DNA of 57,976 bases. Source: UBA995 sp035477115 (GTDB taxonomy: Bacteria; Bacillota; Sulfobacillia; UBA995). Below, piece by piece: positions 41,957-49,885 of the stretch (positions within the stretch are counted from its first letter, which is position 1; each line of letters begins with the position of its first letter). The DNA lies in contig DATIKW010000043.1 of NCBI GenBank assembly GCA_035477115.1, positions 1 through 57,976 on the forward strand, in the 5' to 3' direction. Under the pieces are notes generated by a model, which saw only the letters and a list, made by a program, of their open reading frames with translations, was not told the DNA's origin and did no database searches. The position numbers were made by a program, and so were the translations under genes.

Positions 41957-42273
41957 GCGATCCCTCCCTTCTATAGGGGCAGGTTACGCTCAGCGGGTTG
42001 GAATCCTACACCGCCAGTCCGAGGCCGTCCGCTATGGTTCGTCTTACGGGCCGGAAGCGGCCTCCGCCCGCGGCTCCAAGATACCACCCGGCCGCCGGTC
42101 CCGTCAAACACTGGACATCCTCCGAGGGGCAGTCCGGATAGGCATCCCGCGGTCAAGGGCCCTGCCGGCCGAACAGAGTTTCGGTTGATTTAACTTGCCA
42201 TCGGGGAGGAAGCCATGTCTGGACGACGAATGGCCTTTCTTGGTACAAGACCATCCGGGAGAGGGTGTTGCCC
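41957..42273. other. Intergenic region upstream of the YwgA-like/HD pair
   Basis: 317 bp between divergent genes. No tRNA, CIRCE-like element or family repeat is seen. From about 42185 the base composition becomes more A/T rich. A strong ribosome-binding site GGGGAGGA (42203-42210) leads to a short open frame listed separately. No confident promoter could be set. Confidence 0.5.
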
Positions 42274-42307
42274 GTGTCCGCGACGGCCACGGATCCTCGC
42301 CGCCTAG
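42215..42307 (+). CDS. Possible 30-residue leader peptide
   Basis: An ATG at 42215, 4-5 nt after GGGGAGGA, opens a frame of 30 codons that ends at TAG 42305-42307 inside the next gene. The peptide is basic and contains Cys-Cys-Pro-Cys near its end. The ribosome-binding site is better than that of the following gene, so ribosomes may load here and couple into it. It could equally be a chance frame or mark a frameshift near the true start of the next gene. Confidence 0.25.
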   Translation: MSGRRMAFLGTRPSGRGCCPCPRRPRILAA

Positions 42308-42792
42308 GGGATCTTGTGGGGCTGGTGAAAGCCTTGGAACCAGCCGACGAGACCACGCTGTATGTCTCCGTATTCCTGGCTCAGAAGTGGGGACTTGTGC
42401 CCAGTCATTATGATGATTTTAGTTTCTCGACTAACCTTCCATTCAGCTCGAAGCTGACAGACGACTACCGTCAATTGGTCGGAAAAGGGTGCCGCCTCTG
42501 GGAGTCCCCTGGCCCCAACTCCATAAGGGTACATCCCCGTTGTCCGCCTGACGAGATCGGACAGGTCGACACGGACTTCCGTCAGCTGAGGGATGTGGAC
42601 CCACCAGTCCGCCTGGCGATGGCTCTCCTCTATCACTTGAACGACAACAGCGACCGACACCCCGACCTTGAGAACGCGCTTGTAAGATGGTGCCTGGTTC
42701 CTGAGGACGTAGCGCGCAAGGCACTCACGCTCTTCTCCGCGCGGAAGGAGGTGAAGACATCTTCTGTAACGACCCCGACCATCGGTTCATGA
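42274..42792 (+). CDS. YwgA-like protein of unknown function
   Basis: A 172-residue protein. The pattern of an N-terminal helix (LVGLVKALEPADETTLYVSVFLAQKWGL), an aromatic beta segment (HYDDFSFSTNLPFSSKLTDDYRQLVGKGCRLW) and a helical end recalls YwgA of Bacillus and, more distantly, Panacea/DUF4065-type folds with a GPxSxxLxxDLxxL core. That is by-eye similarity only. The position supports it: in Bacillus ywgA lies directly before ywfO, an HD phosphohydrolase, and here the next gene is such an HD protein with a 4-nt overlap (ATGA at 42789). The GTG at 42274 is preferred (GGGAGAGG 9 nt upstream); GTG 42265 and TTG 42268 are alternatives. Codon third positions are less GC-rich than in neighbours. 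Confidence 0.6.
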   Translation: MSATATDPRRLGDLVGLVKALEPADETTLYVSVFLAQKWGLVPSHYDDFSFSTNLPFSSKLTDDYRQLVGKGCRLWESPGPNSIRVHPRCPPDEIGQVDTDFRQLRDVDPPVRLAMALLYHLNDNSDRHPDLENALVRWCLVPEDVARKALTLFSARKEVKTSSVTTPTIGS

Positions 42793-44165
42793 CACCGCGG
42801 GATCGTCACGATATACTCAAGGATGAGGTCCACGGCTACATCCGTCTCTCGCATCGGCCAACTCCCCAAGGAGCCTCGGAGCGGGATCTGGTCGACTCCC
42901 CATGGGTCCAACGGCTGCGGCGCATCAGGCAACTGCAAGCAGCCTGGTATGTTTATCCTTCGGCCGACCACTCCCGGTTCATCCACTCCCTCGCGGTCAT
43001 GGAACTGGCGGGGCGATTTGCCCGAAGCGCATACCGTCCTTTCTGGGAGCAGGCCGCCCATTCGGTCAAGAAGGACATTCCAAGCCTGCAGTTGGTTGAG
43101 CAAACGTTCAGGATAGCAGGACTGCTACATGATGTGGGACACCTCCCCTTCAGTCACCTGGCAGATACCATCTTCCTGGCACGGCACGACCTGACCCACG
43201 AAACCCTGGGGACTCACATCATACGGACTTACCTCGCCGATATCATCCGGCAGATCAGTGCCACACCTGATGGCGAGGAACTGGAGACTCCGGTGGACCT
43301 CGATATCGTCTGCAACCTAATCGAGTCGGGACGGGAACGCGACCTCCCGCTCGTATGGAAGGCCCTCGGTTCAGTGTTGCGAGGGCCCTGTGACGCCGAC
43401 AAGATGGACTTCTTGTTACGCGATGGACGGAGTCTTGGCCTGGACGGTATAAGCCCCCACGAAGTTCAGAGGCTTGTGCTTACGTCATTCATTTTCCCGG
43501 AAAAAGGCTCGGCACCTGTCTTTTGCTTAGACAGAACATCTTTTCCCGCCCTGGTCTCGTTGCTCAGGCAAAGGCAATATCTGACCAGTGTAGCGTATCA
43601 TCATCGCACGGTGAAGGCTTTTGAGGAGCAGTTGCGCCCTGAGCTGTCCAACGCCCTGAATGAACTCCTGCCCGAAGGCCCCTGCGAATGTCCGCAGAGG
43701 CTCCTGGCCTGTGACGAAGACCTTGTACACCAAACACTCAAACGGAATCAGAACGGCGCATGGTCAAGGTTGATGCGCCGGCAAATTGACTGGCAACTCG
43801 CTTACGAAACCCTCAAGTCGCACGAGAAAGTACCGGCCCCAATCGACCGCCTGTCGGTCAACCAAGTGAAGGACTCTCTCGAGGGGCTGCCCCAGGATGC
43901 CATTCTGGTTAGCGTACAGCACTATGATGCACCTCCTGCCCTCCGCACGGGCGTCTGTCTCTATGATCGCAGCGTAACCAAGCTGCGGTATGTTGGCGCG
44001 GAGGATTTCCGAAAGCAAGGCATCCTGATCGGCGGCGAATTCGTCAAAGTGTACGTCCGACGCGAATCGCCCCAGCTTCGCGACCAGGTAGTTGAGAAGA
44101 TGACATTGGCTCTGGGTGAAAGCCCTGGGGACCCGAACGCACGTGGGCTCCTCACGAGCTGGTAA
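42789..44165 (+). CDS. HD-domain phosphohydrolase (SAMHD1/YwfO-like)
   Basis: The 458-residue protein has the HD-superfamily site: His66 (SRFIHSLAV), His114-Asp115 (AGLLHDVGHLPFSH) and a downstream Asp in CDADKMDFLLRD. The start KDEVHGYIRLS...VDSPWVQRLRRIRQL is typical of the dNTP triphosphohydrolase branch related to SAMHD1 and B. subtilis YwfO. It probably hydrolyses dNTPs; the substrate is not shown. It is translationally coupled to the YwgA-like gene. Sampled GC (about 52-53%) is well below the surrounding core genes (often above 65%), which suggests transfer or different selection. Confidence 0.9.
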   Translation: MTPRDRHDILKDEVHGYIRLSHRPTPQGASERDLVDSPWVQRLRRIRQLQAAWYVYPSADHSRFIHSLAVMELAGRFARSAYRPFWEQAAHSVKKDIPSLQLVEQTFRIAGLLHDVGHLPFSHLADTIFLARHDLTHETLGTHIIRTYLADIIRQISATPDGEELETPVDLDIVCNLIESGRERDLPLVWKALGSVLRGPCDADKMDFLLRDGRSLGLDGISPHEVQRLVLTSFIFPEKGSAPVFCLDRTSFPALVSLLRQRQYLTSVAYHHRTVKAFEEQLRPELSNALNELLPEGPCECPQRLLACDEDLVHQTLKRNQNGAWSRLMRRQIDWQLAYETLKSHEKVPAPIDRLSVNQVKDSLEGLPQDAILVSVQHYDAPPALRTGVCLYDRSVTKLRYVGAEDFRKQGILIGGEFVKVYVRRESPQLRDQVVEKMTLALGESPGDPNARGLLTSW

Positions 44166-44189
44166 CCACCCGGTCGACCTTCATCCACG

Positions 44190-44224
44190 GTGGTAGGGGC
44201 GGGTTCGGAACCCGCCCCTACCAC
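44190..44224. repeat. Palindromic repeat, copy 4
   Basis: The longest copy: a 16-bp stem with left arm GTGGTAGGGGCGGGTT (44190-44205) and right arm AACCCGCCCCTACCAC (44209-44224), and a CGG loop. It lies 24 bp after the HD gene. The sequence after it (ATTATACTGG) has no T-run, so it does not look like a classical terminator. Confidence 0.88.
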
Positions 44225-44236
44225 ATTATACTGGAC

Positions 44237-44458
44237 TCAGGCCCCTGATGGGGCAGGGGAGTTCGGCACTCCTTGAAGGCCAGGCAGCATCAGACACCGC
44301 CCGTTCTGAGCGATGAACCTGAGCCGCCTTTGCTTTTGCTGCGGCGTCCAGCCGATGAAGCGGTCCCGCACCTTCACCTTGAGCGCAGCCGAACACCACC
44401 CTGAAAGCGCTGCCCAGTGACCGTCTGCCTCCGCTACATGCAGCATCGTCTCGCCCAC
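44237..44458 (-). pseudogene. Decayed fragment of a DUF4338 (DruA-like) gene
   Basis: The minus-strand frame of 73 codons reads AALSGWCSAALKVKVRDRFIGW, then a short basic helix and NGRCLMLPGLQGVPN. This matches the DUF4338 core as I know it: RDxxIGW followed by N-x-RFLILPxVxVxNLAS. The family includes DruA of the Druantia defence system and transposon-linked relatives. Only about one fifth of a usual gene remains and the sequence stops after the matching part, so it is a remnant. The assignment is by motif recall. Confidence 0.5.
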
Positions 44459-44483
44459 CAGGGCGAACTACATCGGACGCCAC

Positions 44484-44674
44484 CTACCGCTTGCCATCAA
44501 GCACTACTGTGCGCTCCATGATTGACTAACCCGCATCAGTGCTGCCTTTATTCACCTCTTGACGCGGTCATCACGTGAGCCGTGACAAAGCAGGAGTATC
44601 ACAAACCGGAATCGTATATAGCATAGTCACTTCTATCCGAATTTTTTGCCTTTATGGTTTGGGAGGGGAGTAGC
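44484..44674. other. Intergenic region before acs
   Basis: 191 bp, clearly A/T-rich for this chromosome, with TTGACG at 44559-44564 and TATATA/CATAGT-like boxes at 44615-44627 that may form the acs promoter but do not align at a standard spacing. No RNA gene or repeat was recognised. GGGAGGGGAG at 44661-44670 is the acs ribosome-binding site. Confidence 0.4.
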
Positions 44675-46642
44675 ATGGATAAGGTAATCACTTCGGTGCT
44701 GGCGGAGATCAGAAGGTTTTACCCAACGGCGGATTTCGGTAGCAAGGCGCATGTCAAGAGCATGACGGAGTACGAGGATATCTACCGTCGGTCTGTGGAA
44801 GACCCGGAAGGTTTCTGGTCGGAGATGGCCGGAAGACTCCACTGGTTCAAGCGCTGGGAGAAGGTGCGGGAGTTCGACTTCATAGGCGGCGACATAGCCT
44901 GGTTCATAGGCGGCAAACTGAATGTTGCATATAATTGCCTCGATGTGCACCTGAGCACCTGGCGCAAGAACAAGGCTGCCATTATCTGGCACGGCGATCC
45001 CCCGCAGGACACTCGGACTTACACTTACCAGCAGTTGCACCGCGAAGTTGGCCGCTTTGCCAACGTGCTGAAGAAGAAGGGCGTTGTCAAAGGCGACCGC
45101 GTGTCACTCTACCTGCCCATGGTCCCGCAACTGGCCATCGCCATGCTGGCGTGCGCTCGGATCGGCGCCATTCACAGCGCCGTATTCGGCGGGTTCAGCG
45201 CCGCATCCCTGCGAGACCGTATCCAGGACAGCGCCTGTAAGGTCCTGGTTACGGCCGACTTTGGCTTGCGTGGCGGCAAGAACGTCCCGCTGAAGAGCAC
45301 GGCTGATGAAGCGCTGGAGAGCTGTCCTACCATCGAAGCGGTGATCGTTTACCGCCGCACCGGGGGTGCCGTCAACATGAAAGACGGGCGCGACACCTGG
45401 TGGGATGAGGAGATGCTCTCCCCCCATATCGCCGATGGATGCGCGGCGGAGGAAATGGAGGCCGAGGATCCGCTGTTCATCCTGTACACCAGCGGCAGCA
45501 CCGGCAAGCCCAAAGGCGTGTTGCATACCACCGGAGGTTATCTGACGCACGTTAACGCCACTTGCCACCACATCTTCGATCTCAAAGATGAGGACACCTA
45601 CTGGTGCACGGCCGACATCGGTTGGGTGACCGGACACAGCTACATCGTATACGGACCGCTGTCCCTGGGCGCCACAACCGTGATGTTTGAGGGTGTACCC
45701 AACTATCCGCAGCCGGACCGTTTCTGGGAAATAGTAGAGAAAGACCGGGTAACCGTCTTCTACACGGCGCCGACGGCCATCCGCGCCATGATGCGCGACG
45801 GCGAACAATGGCCGAAGCGAAGGGACCTGACCAGCCTGCGCCTGCTTGGCACGGTCGGTGAGCCGATTAACCCCGAAGCGTGGATGTGGTACCACACGTT
45901 TATCGGCAGAGGGAACTGCCCCATTGTCGACACCTGGTGGCAGACCGAGACGGGCGGCATCCTGATCTCGCCCATCCCGGGAGCTACCCCCACCAAGCCG
46001 GGATCGGCTACCCGCCCCTTCTTTGGCGTCGAGCCGCTGGTCATCAGGCAGGACGGCAGCGAGTGCGCGGTGAACGAAGGCGGCTTTCTGGTGATCAAGA
46101 GCGCCTGGCCGGGCATAATGCGCACCGTCTACGGAGACCACGAACGTTTTCGAGACACCTATTTCTCCCAGTATCCGGGCTACTATTTCACCGGCGACGG
46201 CGCCCGCAAGGACGAGGACGGCTACTTCTGGCTGATGGGCCGGGTTGATGATGTGATGAATGTCTCCGGCCACCGTATCGGCTCGGCGGAATTGGAGAGC
46301 GCTCTCGTGTCACACCCCGCCGTCGCGGAAGCAGCTGTGGTAGGCTGTCCGCATGCCATCAAAGGCGAGGGCATCCACGCTTATGTCATCTTGCGGGCAG
46401 GCTTTTCCGCCAGCGAAGGACTTCGTGAGGAACTGATCGCGCACGTCCGCAAGGCTATCGGGCCGATTGGCACTCCCGACCACCTCCAGTTTGCCCCCGG
46501 CCTGCCAAAGACCCGCAGCGGCAAGATCATGCGTCGCATCCTACGCAGCATCGCCGAGGGCGACATCGCGAATATCGGCGACACCACCACGCTGGCTGAC
46601 CCGGTCGTCGTTGAGCTGCTGCTTGCCGAGCGGGCCGGTTGA
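44675..46642 (+). CDS. acsA: Acetate-CoA ligase (AMP-forming acetyl-CoA synthetase)
   Basis: The 655-residue adenylate-forming enzyme activates acetate to acetyl-CoA. The P-loop ILYTSGSTGKPKGVLHTTGGYL, acetyl-CoA synthetase signature DIGWVTGHSYIVYGPL, DTWWQTETGG, the hinge-region GYYFTGDGARKDEDGYFWLMGRVDDVMNVSGHRI and the acetylatable lysine in KTRSGKIMRRILR are present. Length agrees with AcsA (about 650). The ATG at 44675 has GGAGGGGAG 4 nt upstream; a frame extension to 44654 lacks a site. GC is lower than in the core genes. It is a single-gene unit followed by four oppositely oriented tRNA genes. Confidence 0.96.
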   Translation: MDKVITSVLAEIRRFYPTADFGSKAHVKSMTEYEDIYRRSVEDPEGFWSEMAGRLHWFKRWEKVREFDFIGGDIAWFIGGKLNVAYNCLDVHLSTWRKNKAAIIWHGDPPQDTRTYTYQQLHREVGRFANVLKKKGVVKGDRVSLYLPMVPQLAIAMLACARIGAIHSAVFGGFSAASLRDRIQDSACKVLVTADFGLRGGKNVPLKSTADEALESCPTIEAVIVYRRTGGAVNMKDGRDTWWDEEMLSPHIADGCAAEEMEAEDPLFILYTSGSTGKPKGVLHTTGGYLTHVNATCHHIFDLKDEDTYWCTADIGWVTGHSYIVYGPLSLGATTVMFEGVPNYPQPDRFWEIVEKDRVTVFYTAPTAIRAMMRDGEQWPKRRDLTSLRLLGTVGEPINPEAWMWYHTFIGRGNCPIVDTWWQTETGGILISPIPGATPTKPGSATRPFFGVEPLVIRQDGSECAVNEGGFLVIKSAWPGIMRTVYGDHERFRDTYFSQYPGYYFTGDGARKDEDGYFWLMGRVDDVMNVSGHRIGSAELESALVSHPAVAEAAVVGCPHAIKGEGIHAYVILRAGFSASEGLREELIAHVRKAIGPIGTPDHLQFAPGLPKTRSGKIMRRILRSIAEGDIANIGDTTTLADPVVVELLLAERAG

Positions 46643-46676
46643 CGATCTGCGCCTGGCCGGTTCTCCGCAACGAGCC

Positions 46677-46752
46677 TGGTGCGCCCGGCAGGAGTCGAAC
46701 CTGCGGCACGCGGTTTAGGAAACCGCTGCTCTATCCCCTGAGCTACGGGCGC
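46677..46752 (-). tRNA. tRNA-Arg (anticodon CCT)
   Basis: Read from 46752 to 46677. The acceptor is GCGCCCG/CGGGCGC, the anticodon loop is TTCCTAA giving CCT (reads AGG), the T-arm has GGTTCGACTCC, and CCA is encoded. Its 3' end faces acs, 34 bp from the acs stop. Confidence 0.94.
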
Positions 46753-46801
46753 AAAATTCATGGCCGGGGCCGAGACTTGATCTCGCCCCGGCCTCAATCG
46801 C

Positions 46802-46878
46802 TGGCGCGCCCGGGAGGATTTGAACCCCCGACCTACTGATCCGTAGTCAGTCGCTCTCATCCGCTGAGCTACGGGCGC
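46802..46878 (-). tRNA. tRNA-Arg (anticodon ACG)
   Basis: Read from 46878 to 46802. The acceptor is GCGCCCG/CGGGCGC, the anticodon loop is CTACGGA giving ACG, the T-arm has GGTTCAAATCC with one G-T pair in the stem, and CCA is encoded. A34 is the site deaminated to inosine by TadA (38428-38910). Confidence 0.94.
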
Positions 46879-46882
46879 ACAT

Positions 46883-46976
46883 TGGCGGAGGGAGAGGGAT
46901 TTGAACCCTCGCTAGAGCTAAACGCCCTACTACAGGTTTAGCAAACCCGCCCCTTCAGCCGCTTGGGTATCCCTCC
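46883..46976 (-). tRNA. tRNA-Ser (anticodon GCT)
   Basis: A class II tRNA read from 46976 to 46883. The acceptor is GGAGGGA/TCCCTCC, the anticodon loop is TTGCTAA giving GCT, the variable arm is long, the T-arm has GGTTCAAATCC, and CCA is encoded. It is 4 bp before tRNA-Arg(ACG). Confidence 0.94.
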
Positions 46977-47024
46977 GCGTTCGCCTATCATGATAGCATA
47001 CGGCGGAAATGGGTACAAGCAACA

Positions 47025-47115
47025 TGGCGGAAGGGGTGGGATTCGAACCCACGGAGGGCGCTATACCCCCAGCGGTTTTCAAGACCGCCGCAATCGGCCG
47101 CTCTGCCACCCTTCC
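47025..47115 (-). tRNA. tRNA-Ser (anticodon TGA)
   Basis: A class II tRNA read from 47115 to 47025. The acceptor is GGAAGGG/CCCTTCC, the anticodon loop is CTTGAAA giving TGA, the variable arm is long, the T-arm has GGTTCGAATCC, and CCA is encoded. It is first in the four-tRNA array. A second extended -10-like TGCTATCAT lies between it and tRNA-Ser(GCT). Confidence 0.94.
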
Positions 47116-47134
47116 GTCGTCTGCTTCCGCCGCA

Positions 47135-47143
47135 AGTATAGCA
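47135..47143 (-). promoter_or_regulatory. Extended -10 promoter of the tRNA array
   Basis: On the minus strand TGCTATACT (47135-47143) is an extended -10 element 20 bp before tRNA-Ser(TGA). No good -35 is present at 17 bp, as is common for extended -10 promoters. The same ATGCTAT(A/C)(A/C)T form occurs before gyrB. Confidence 0.5.
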
Positions 47144-47194
47144 TGGCCCGTGTGAGCCTGGCCAGCGCGCTCGCGGCCGTATTTGGACGCGATT

Positions 47195-47965
47195 TCAGCT
47201 CGGGGCGGTCCCGCTTGGCGCCGGCGGGGTCTCGTCCAGCCTGCTCGCCAGGCGCGGGGCATCCTCGAACCGATGGTGGTTGGCGAAGATGCAGTAGGCC
47301 GAGGGATGTTTGCGGAGCAGCGCCGCCAGCTTGTCCAGTTCTTCATCGGTGTAGCGCCGCCTTTCCTCGCCCATGCCGTTCAATCGGAAGTAGCGACGGC
47401 GGCTGTACCGCGAGCGGGCGACAAAGGGGTCTACCACGTGGGTCAAGTCTAGCTCGGCGCATACCATCGCCAGGGTCTCGGCAGGCCAGTTCCCCCGAGG
47501 CTCCCATGCAAGGAGGTAGTCCCGGCGGTCAAGCCGCCCGAAAAAACGGCGCAGGTTCTCGATGTTCTCGGATGTGGGCTTGAATGCGCTGGGCGTGCGG
47601 AAGAAGATGGCCCGCGCCCGTAACGCCTGCGCGACCTCGTCCGTCTTGGCCCACGCCGCCCACACCTCTTCCGTGTCCCGGAAGGAGCCGAAAGCGCCCC
47701 TACGTTCCTCCGGCAAGGTGAAGCGCAGGTGGCGGTAGTTCGGATGATTCGTGTCGTGAGTGATCAGGAGCCACGCCCGGATCGCGAACTCGAAGGCCGG
47801 CCGCGCTTCCCGCCGCAAACTGTGGGCCGTCCGTAAGGGCAGGGGATGATAGAAAGTATCCTGCACTTCGGCCACGTTCAGGCGGGAGTAAAACGACGCC
47901 CGTTCATCGGGCAGCCCCGCACAGCCAATCCGGGCTCGGACTATCCTCGCCGGCAGACTACTCAT
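47195..47965 (-). CDS. DUF72 family protein (YecE-like)
   Basis: A 256-residue TIM-barrel-like protein with the DUF72 pattern: RIGCAGLP...FYSRLNVAEVQDTFYHPLPLRTAHSLRRE at the start, FEFAIRAWLLITHDT, then LAWEPRGNWPAETLAMVCAELDLTHVVDPF and YFRLNGMGEERRRYTDEELDKLAALL. The biochemical role of the family is unknown. ATG 47965, 15 bp after mtnA on the same strand, so it may be the last gene of the mtnP-mtnA transcript. Confidence 0.88.
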   Translation of the reverse strand: MSSLPARIVRARIGCAGLPDERASFYSRLNVAEVQDTFYHPLPLRTAHSLRREARPAFEFAIRAWLLITHDTNHPNYRHLRFTLPEERRGAFGSFRDTEEVWAAWAKTDEVAQALRARAIFFRTPSAFKPTSENIENLRRFFGRLDRRDYLLAWEPRGNWPAETLAMVCAELDLTHVVDPFVARSRYSRRRYFRLNGMGEERRRYTDEELDKLAALLRKHPSAYCIFANHHRFEDAPRLASRLDETPPAPSGTAPS

Positions 47966-47980
47966 GGCAAGCTAACCCCC

Positions 47981-49018
47981 TCATTCCGCGGCCAGCGAGC
48001 GCCGGAAGGGCGGCCGATGGACCCCCCGTTCGGTGATGATGGCGGTGATATAGCGGTGGGGCGTCACGTCAAACGCCGGGTTGGCAGCCGGCACCCCCGC
48101 TGGCGCGATCCGGACGCCTGCCAGGCACAACACCTCATCCGGGTGGCGCTCTTCGATGACTATGCCCTTCCCGTCATCGAGCGCCGCATCCAAGGTCGAG
48201 GTAGGAGCAGCCACGTAGAAGGGGACGGAATGAGCGGCGGCGAGCACCGCCAACGCGTAAGTGCCGATCTTGTTCGCGGTATCGCCGTTAGCCGCGATGC
48301 GGTCCGCTCCCACGAGCACTGAGTCCACTTCCCCCCGCCCCATGAAGTGTGCCGCCATGCTGTCCGCGATCAGCGTCACCGGGACCCCATCCCTGGCCAG
48401 TTCCCAGGCGGTGAGGCGCGCCCCTTGCAGCAAGGGCCTGGTCTCGCAGGCCAGCACCACCGGTCCTTTCCCCGCCGCGTGAGCCCGCCGCACCACGCCT
48501 AACGCGGTACCGTACCCTCCGGTAGCCAGGGCTCCCGCGTTGCAGTGGGTCAAGATCCGGGCGCCGCGCGGCAGCAAGGGTTCGCCGTGCTCGCCGATGG
48601 CCCGACAGGCCGCCACGTCTTCCTGCCAGATCGCCTCCGCCTCGGCCCGCAATCGGCCGAGGAAAGCATCCGGTGCGAGCTGGACGTGGGCTTGAGCCGC
48701 CGCCTCCATCCGCTCGAGCGCCCAGAACAGGTTGCGGGCGGTCGGACGGGTGGCGGCCAGCCGGGCTCGAACTTGGCCTCGGGCCGCGGCATCCTGCCCC
48801 CGCGCGCCCAGCCGCCGGCATCCGAGGTATAGGCCGTAAGCCGCAGCAATGCCGATGGCGGGCGCCCCGCGGACCACCATCTCCTCGATCGCCCGGGCCA
48901 CTGCGCCGGCATCCCGGCAGACGATCCACTCTTCGGCCCCCGGCAGTCGGCGCTGGTCGAGCAGTTCCAGCCGATCCTCGGCCAGGCGCAACGGCGTCAC
49001 GTCGTGCAGCTTATCCAC
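47981..49018 (-). CDS. mtnA: S-methyl-5-thioribose-1-phosphate isomerase
   Basis: MtnA isomerises methylthioribose-1-phosphate to methylthioribulose-1-phosphate in methionine salvage. The 345-residue protein has EEMVVRGAPAIGIAAAYGLYLG, the catalytic cysteine in LTHCNAGALATGGYGTALGV and the catalytic aspartate in VGADRIAANGDTANKIGTYALAV, marking it as MtnA rather than an eIF2B subunit. The GTG start at 49018 lies 3 bp after mtnP. Later salvage genes (mtnB, mtnD and others) are not in the window. Confidence 0.94.
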   Translation of the reverse strand: MDKLHDVTPLRLAEDRLELLDQRRLPGAEEWIVCRDAGAVARAIEEMVVRGAPAIGIAAAYGLYLGCRRLGARGQDAAARGQVRARLAATRPTARNLFWALERMEAAAQAHVQLAPDAFLGRLRAEAEAIWQEDVAACRAIGEHGEPLLPRGARILTHCNAGALATGGYGTALGVVRRAHAAGKGPVVLACETRPLLQGARLTAWELARDGVPVTLIADSMAAHFMGRGEVDSVLVGADRIAANGDTANKIGTYALAVLAAAHSVPFYVAAPTSTLDAALDDGKGIVIEERHPDEVLCLAGVRIAPAGVPAANPAFDVTPHRYITAIITERGVHRPPFRRSLAAE

Positions 49019-49021
49019 GCC

Positions 49022-49831
49022 TCACTCCGCGAAGCGGTCCCGGGCGACGGTGTGGCCGCACTCGCAGCCCCGGGCGCTCGGAATCCGCCCCACCAGCGAT
49101 GCGAGGACCGCACGCAGCCGCTCATTGTTGGCCCGGAAGACCCGGAGGACTTCCTCGGCCGTCACCGCCTTGACCTCGGGACGGCCCTCCACGCCCACGT
49201 CGTAGTCGGTGATCAACGAGAGGTTGACATAGCATAGATTCAGCTCCCGGGCCAGCACCACTTCCGGGTACTGGGTCATGTTGATCACCTGCCAGCCAAG
49301 GGACGAGAACCAGCGGCTCTCCGCCCGCGTGGAGAAGCGGGGACCCTGGATCACCACGACCGTGCCGGAATCATGCACCCGGAACCCATGTTCCCGGCAC
49401 ACCCCGGACGCCAGAGAACGCAGTTCCGAGCAGTAAGGATCCGCGAGGCTCGCGTGGACGGTTACGGGGCCTTCAAAGTACGTGTCCTCCCTGCCCCAGG
49501 TCCGATCCACGAACTGGTCGGCGATCACCAGATCGCCGGGGCCGACGCCGGCCTGCAGGCTGCCGGCCGCACAGGGGCCGATCACCCGGGTGACTCCCAA
49601 CTCCCGCATGGCCCACAGGTTGGCGCGATAGGGAATGCGATGGGGCGGCAACTGGTGATCCTTGCCGTGTCGCGGCAGGAAAGCGACCCGGCGTCCCGCC
49701 AGCTCCGCCAAGGCGATCCGGTCGCTCGGCGGCCCATAAGGGGTGTCCACCTTCACCTCGCGCACGTCCTGCAGGAACGAGTAAAATCCGGACCCGCCGA
49801 AAACTCCGATCTCCGCCGGGAGTTCCCTCAT
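49022..49831 (-). CDS. mtnP: S-methyl-5'-thioadenosine phosphorylase
   Basis: The 269-residue nucleoside phosphorylase has IGVFGGSGFYSFL (phosphate site), FLPRHGKDHQLPPHRIPYRANLWAM, VIGPCAAGSLQAGVGPGDLVIADQFVDRT, VVIQGPRFSTRAESRWF, INMTQYPEVVLARELNLCYVNLSLITDYDVG and a cysteine-containing tail (ARGCECGHT). The aspartate in TDYD suits a 6-aminopurine substrate, that is methylthioadenosine. ATG 49831 with GGAGG 7 nt upstream is preferred over an upstream start at 49873. Coupled to mtnA. Confidence 0.92.
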   Translation of the reverse strand: MRELPAEIGVFGGSGFYSFLQDVREVKVDTPYGPPSDRIALAELAGRRVAFLPRHGKDHQLPPHRIPYRANLWAMRELGVTRVIGPCAAGSLQAGVGPGDLVIADQFVDRTWGREDTYFEGPVTVHASLADPYCSELRSLASGVCREHGFRVHDSGTVVVIQGPRFSTRAESRWFSSLGWQVINMTQYPEVVLARELNLCYVNLSLITDYDVGVEGRPEVKAVTAEEVLRVFRANNERLRAVLASLVGRIPSARGCECGHTVARDRFAE

Positions 49832-49885
49832 GGCCGTCCCTCCCCGGTCCCTTCGGTCCAAGACTTCCGGCAACGGACTCCTGGA

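Noticed and set aside
44226..44483. 85-codon minus-strand frame overlapping the DUF4338 remnant
   Set aside because: It is in a different frame from the conserved motifs and has no recognisable similarity.
38251..47115. Similar 90-bp repeats on the minus strand as a CRISPR or insertion element
   Set aside because: They are tRNA-Ser genes with shared acceptor and T-arm sequence. No CRISPR repeats or spacers were seen in the window.
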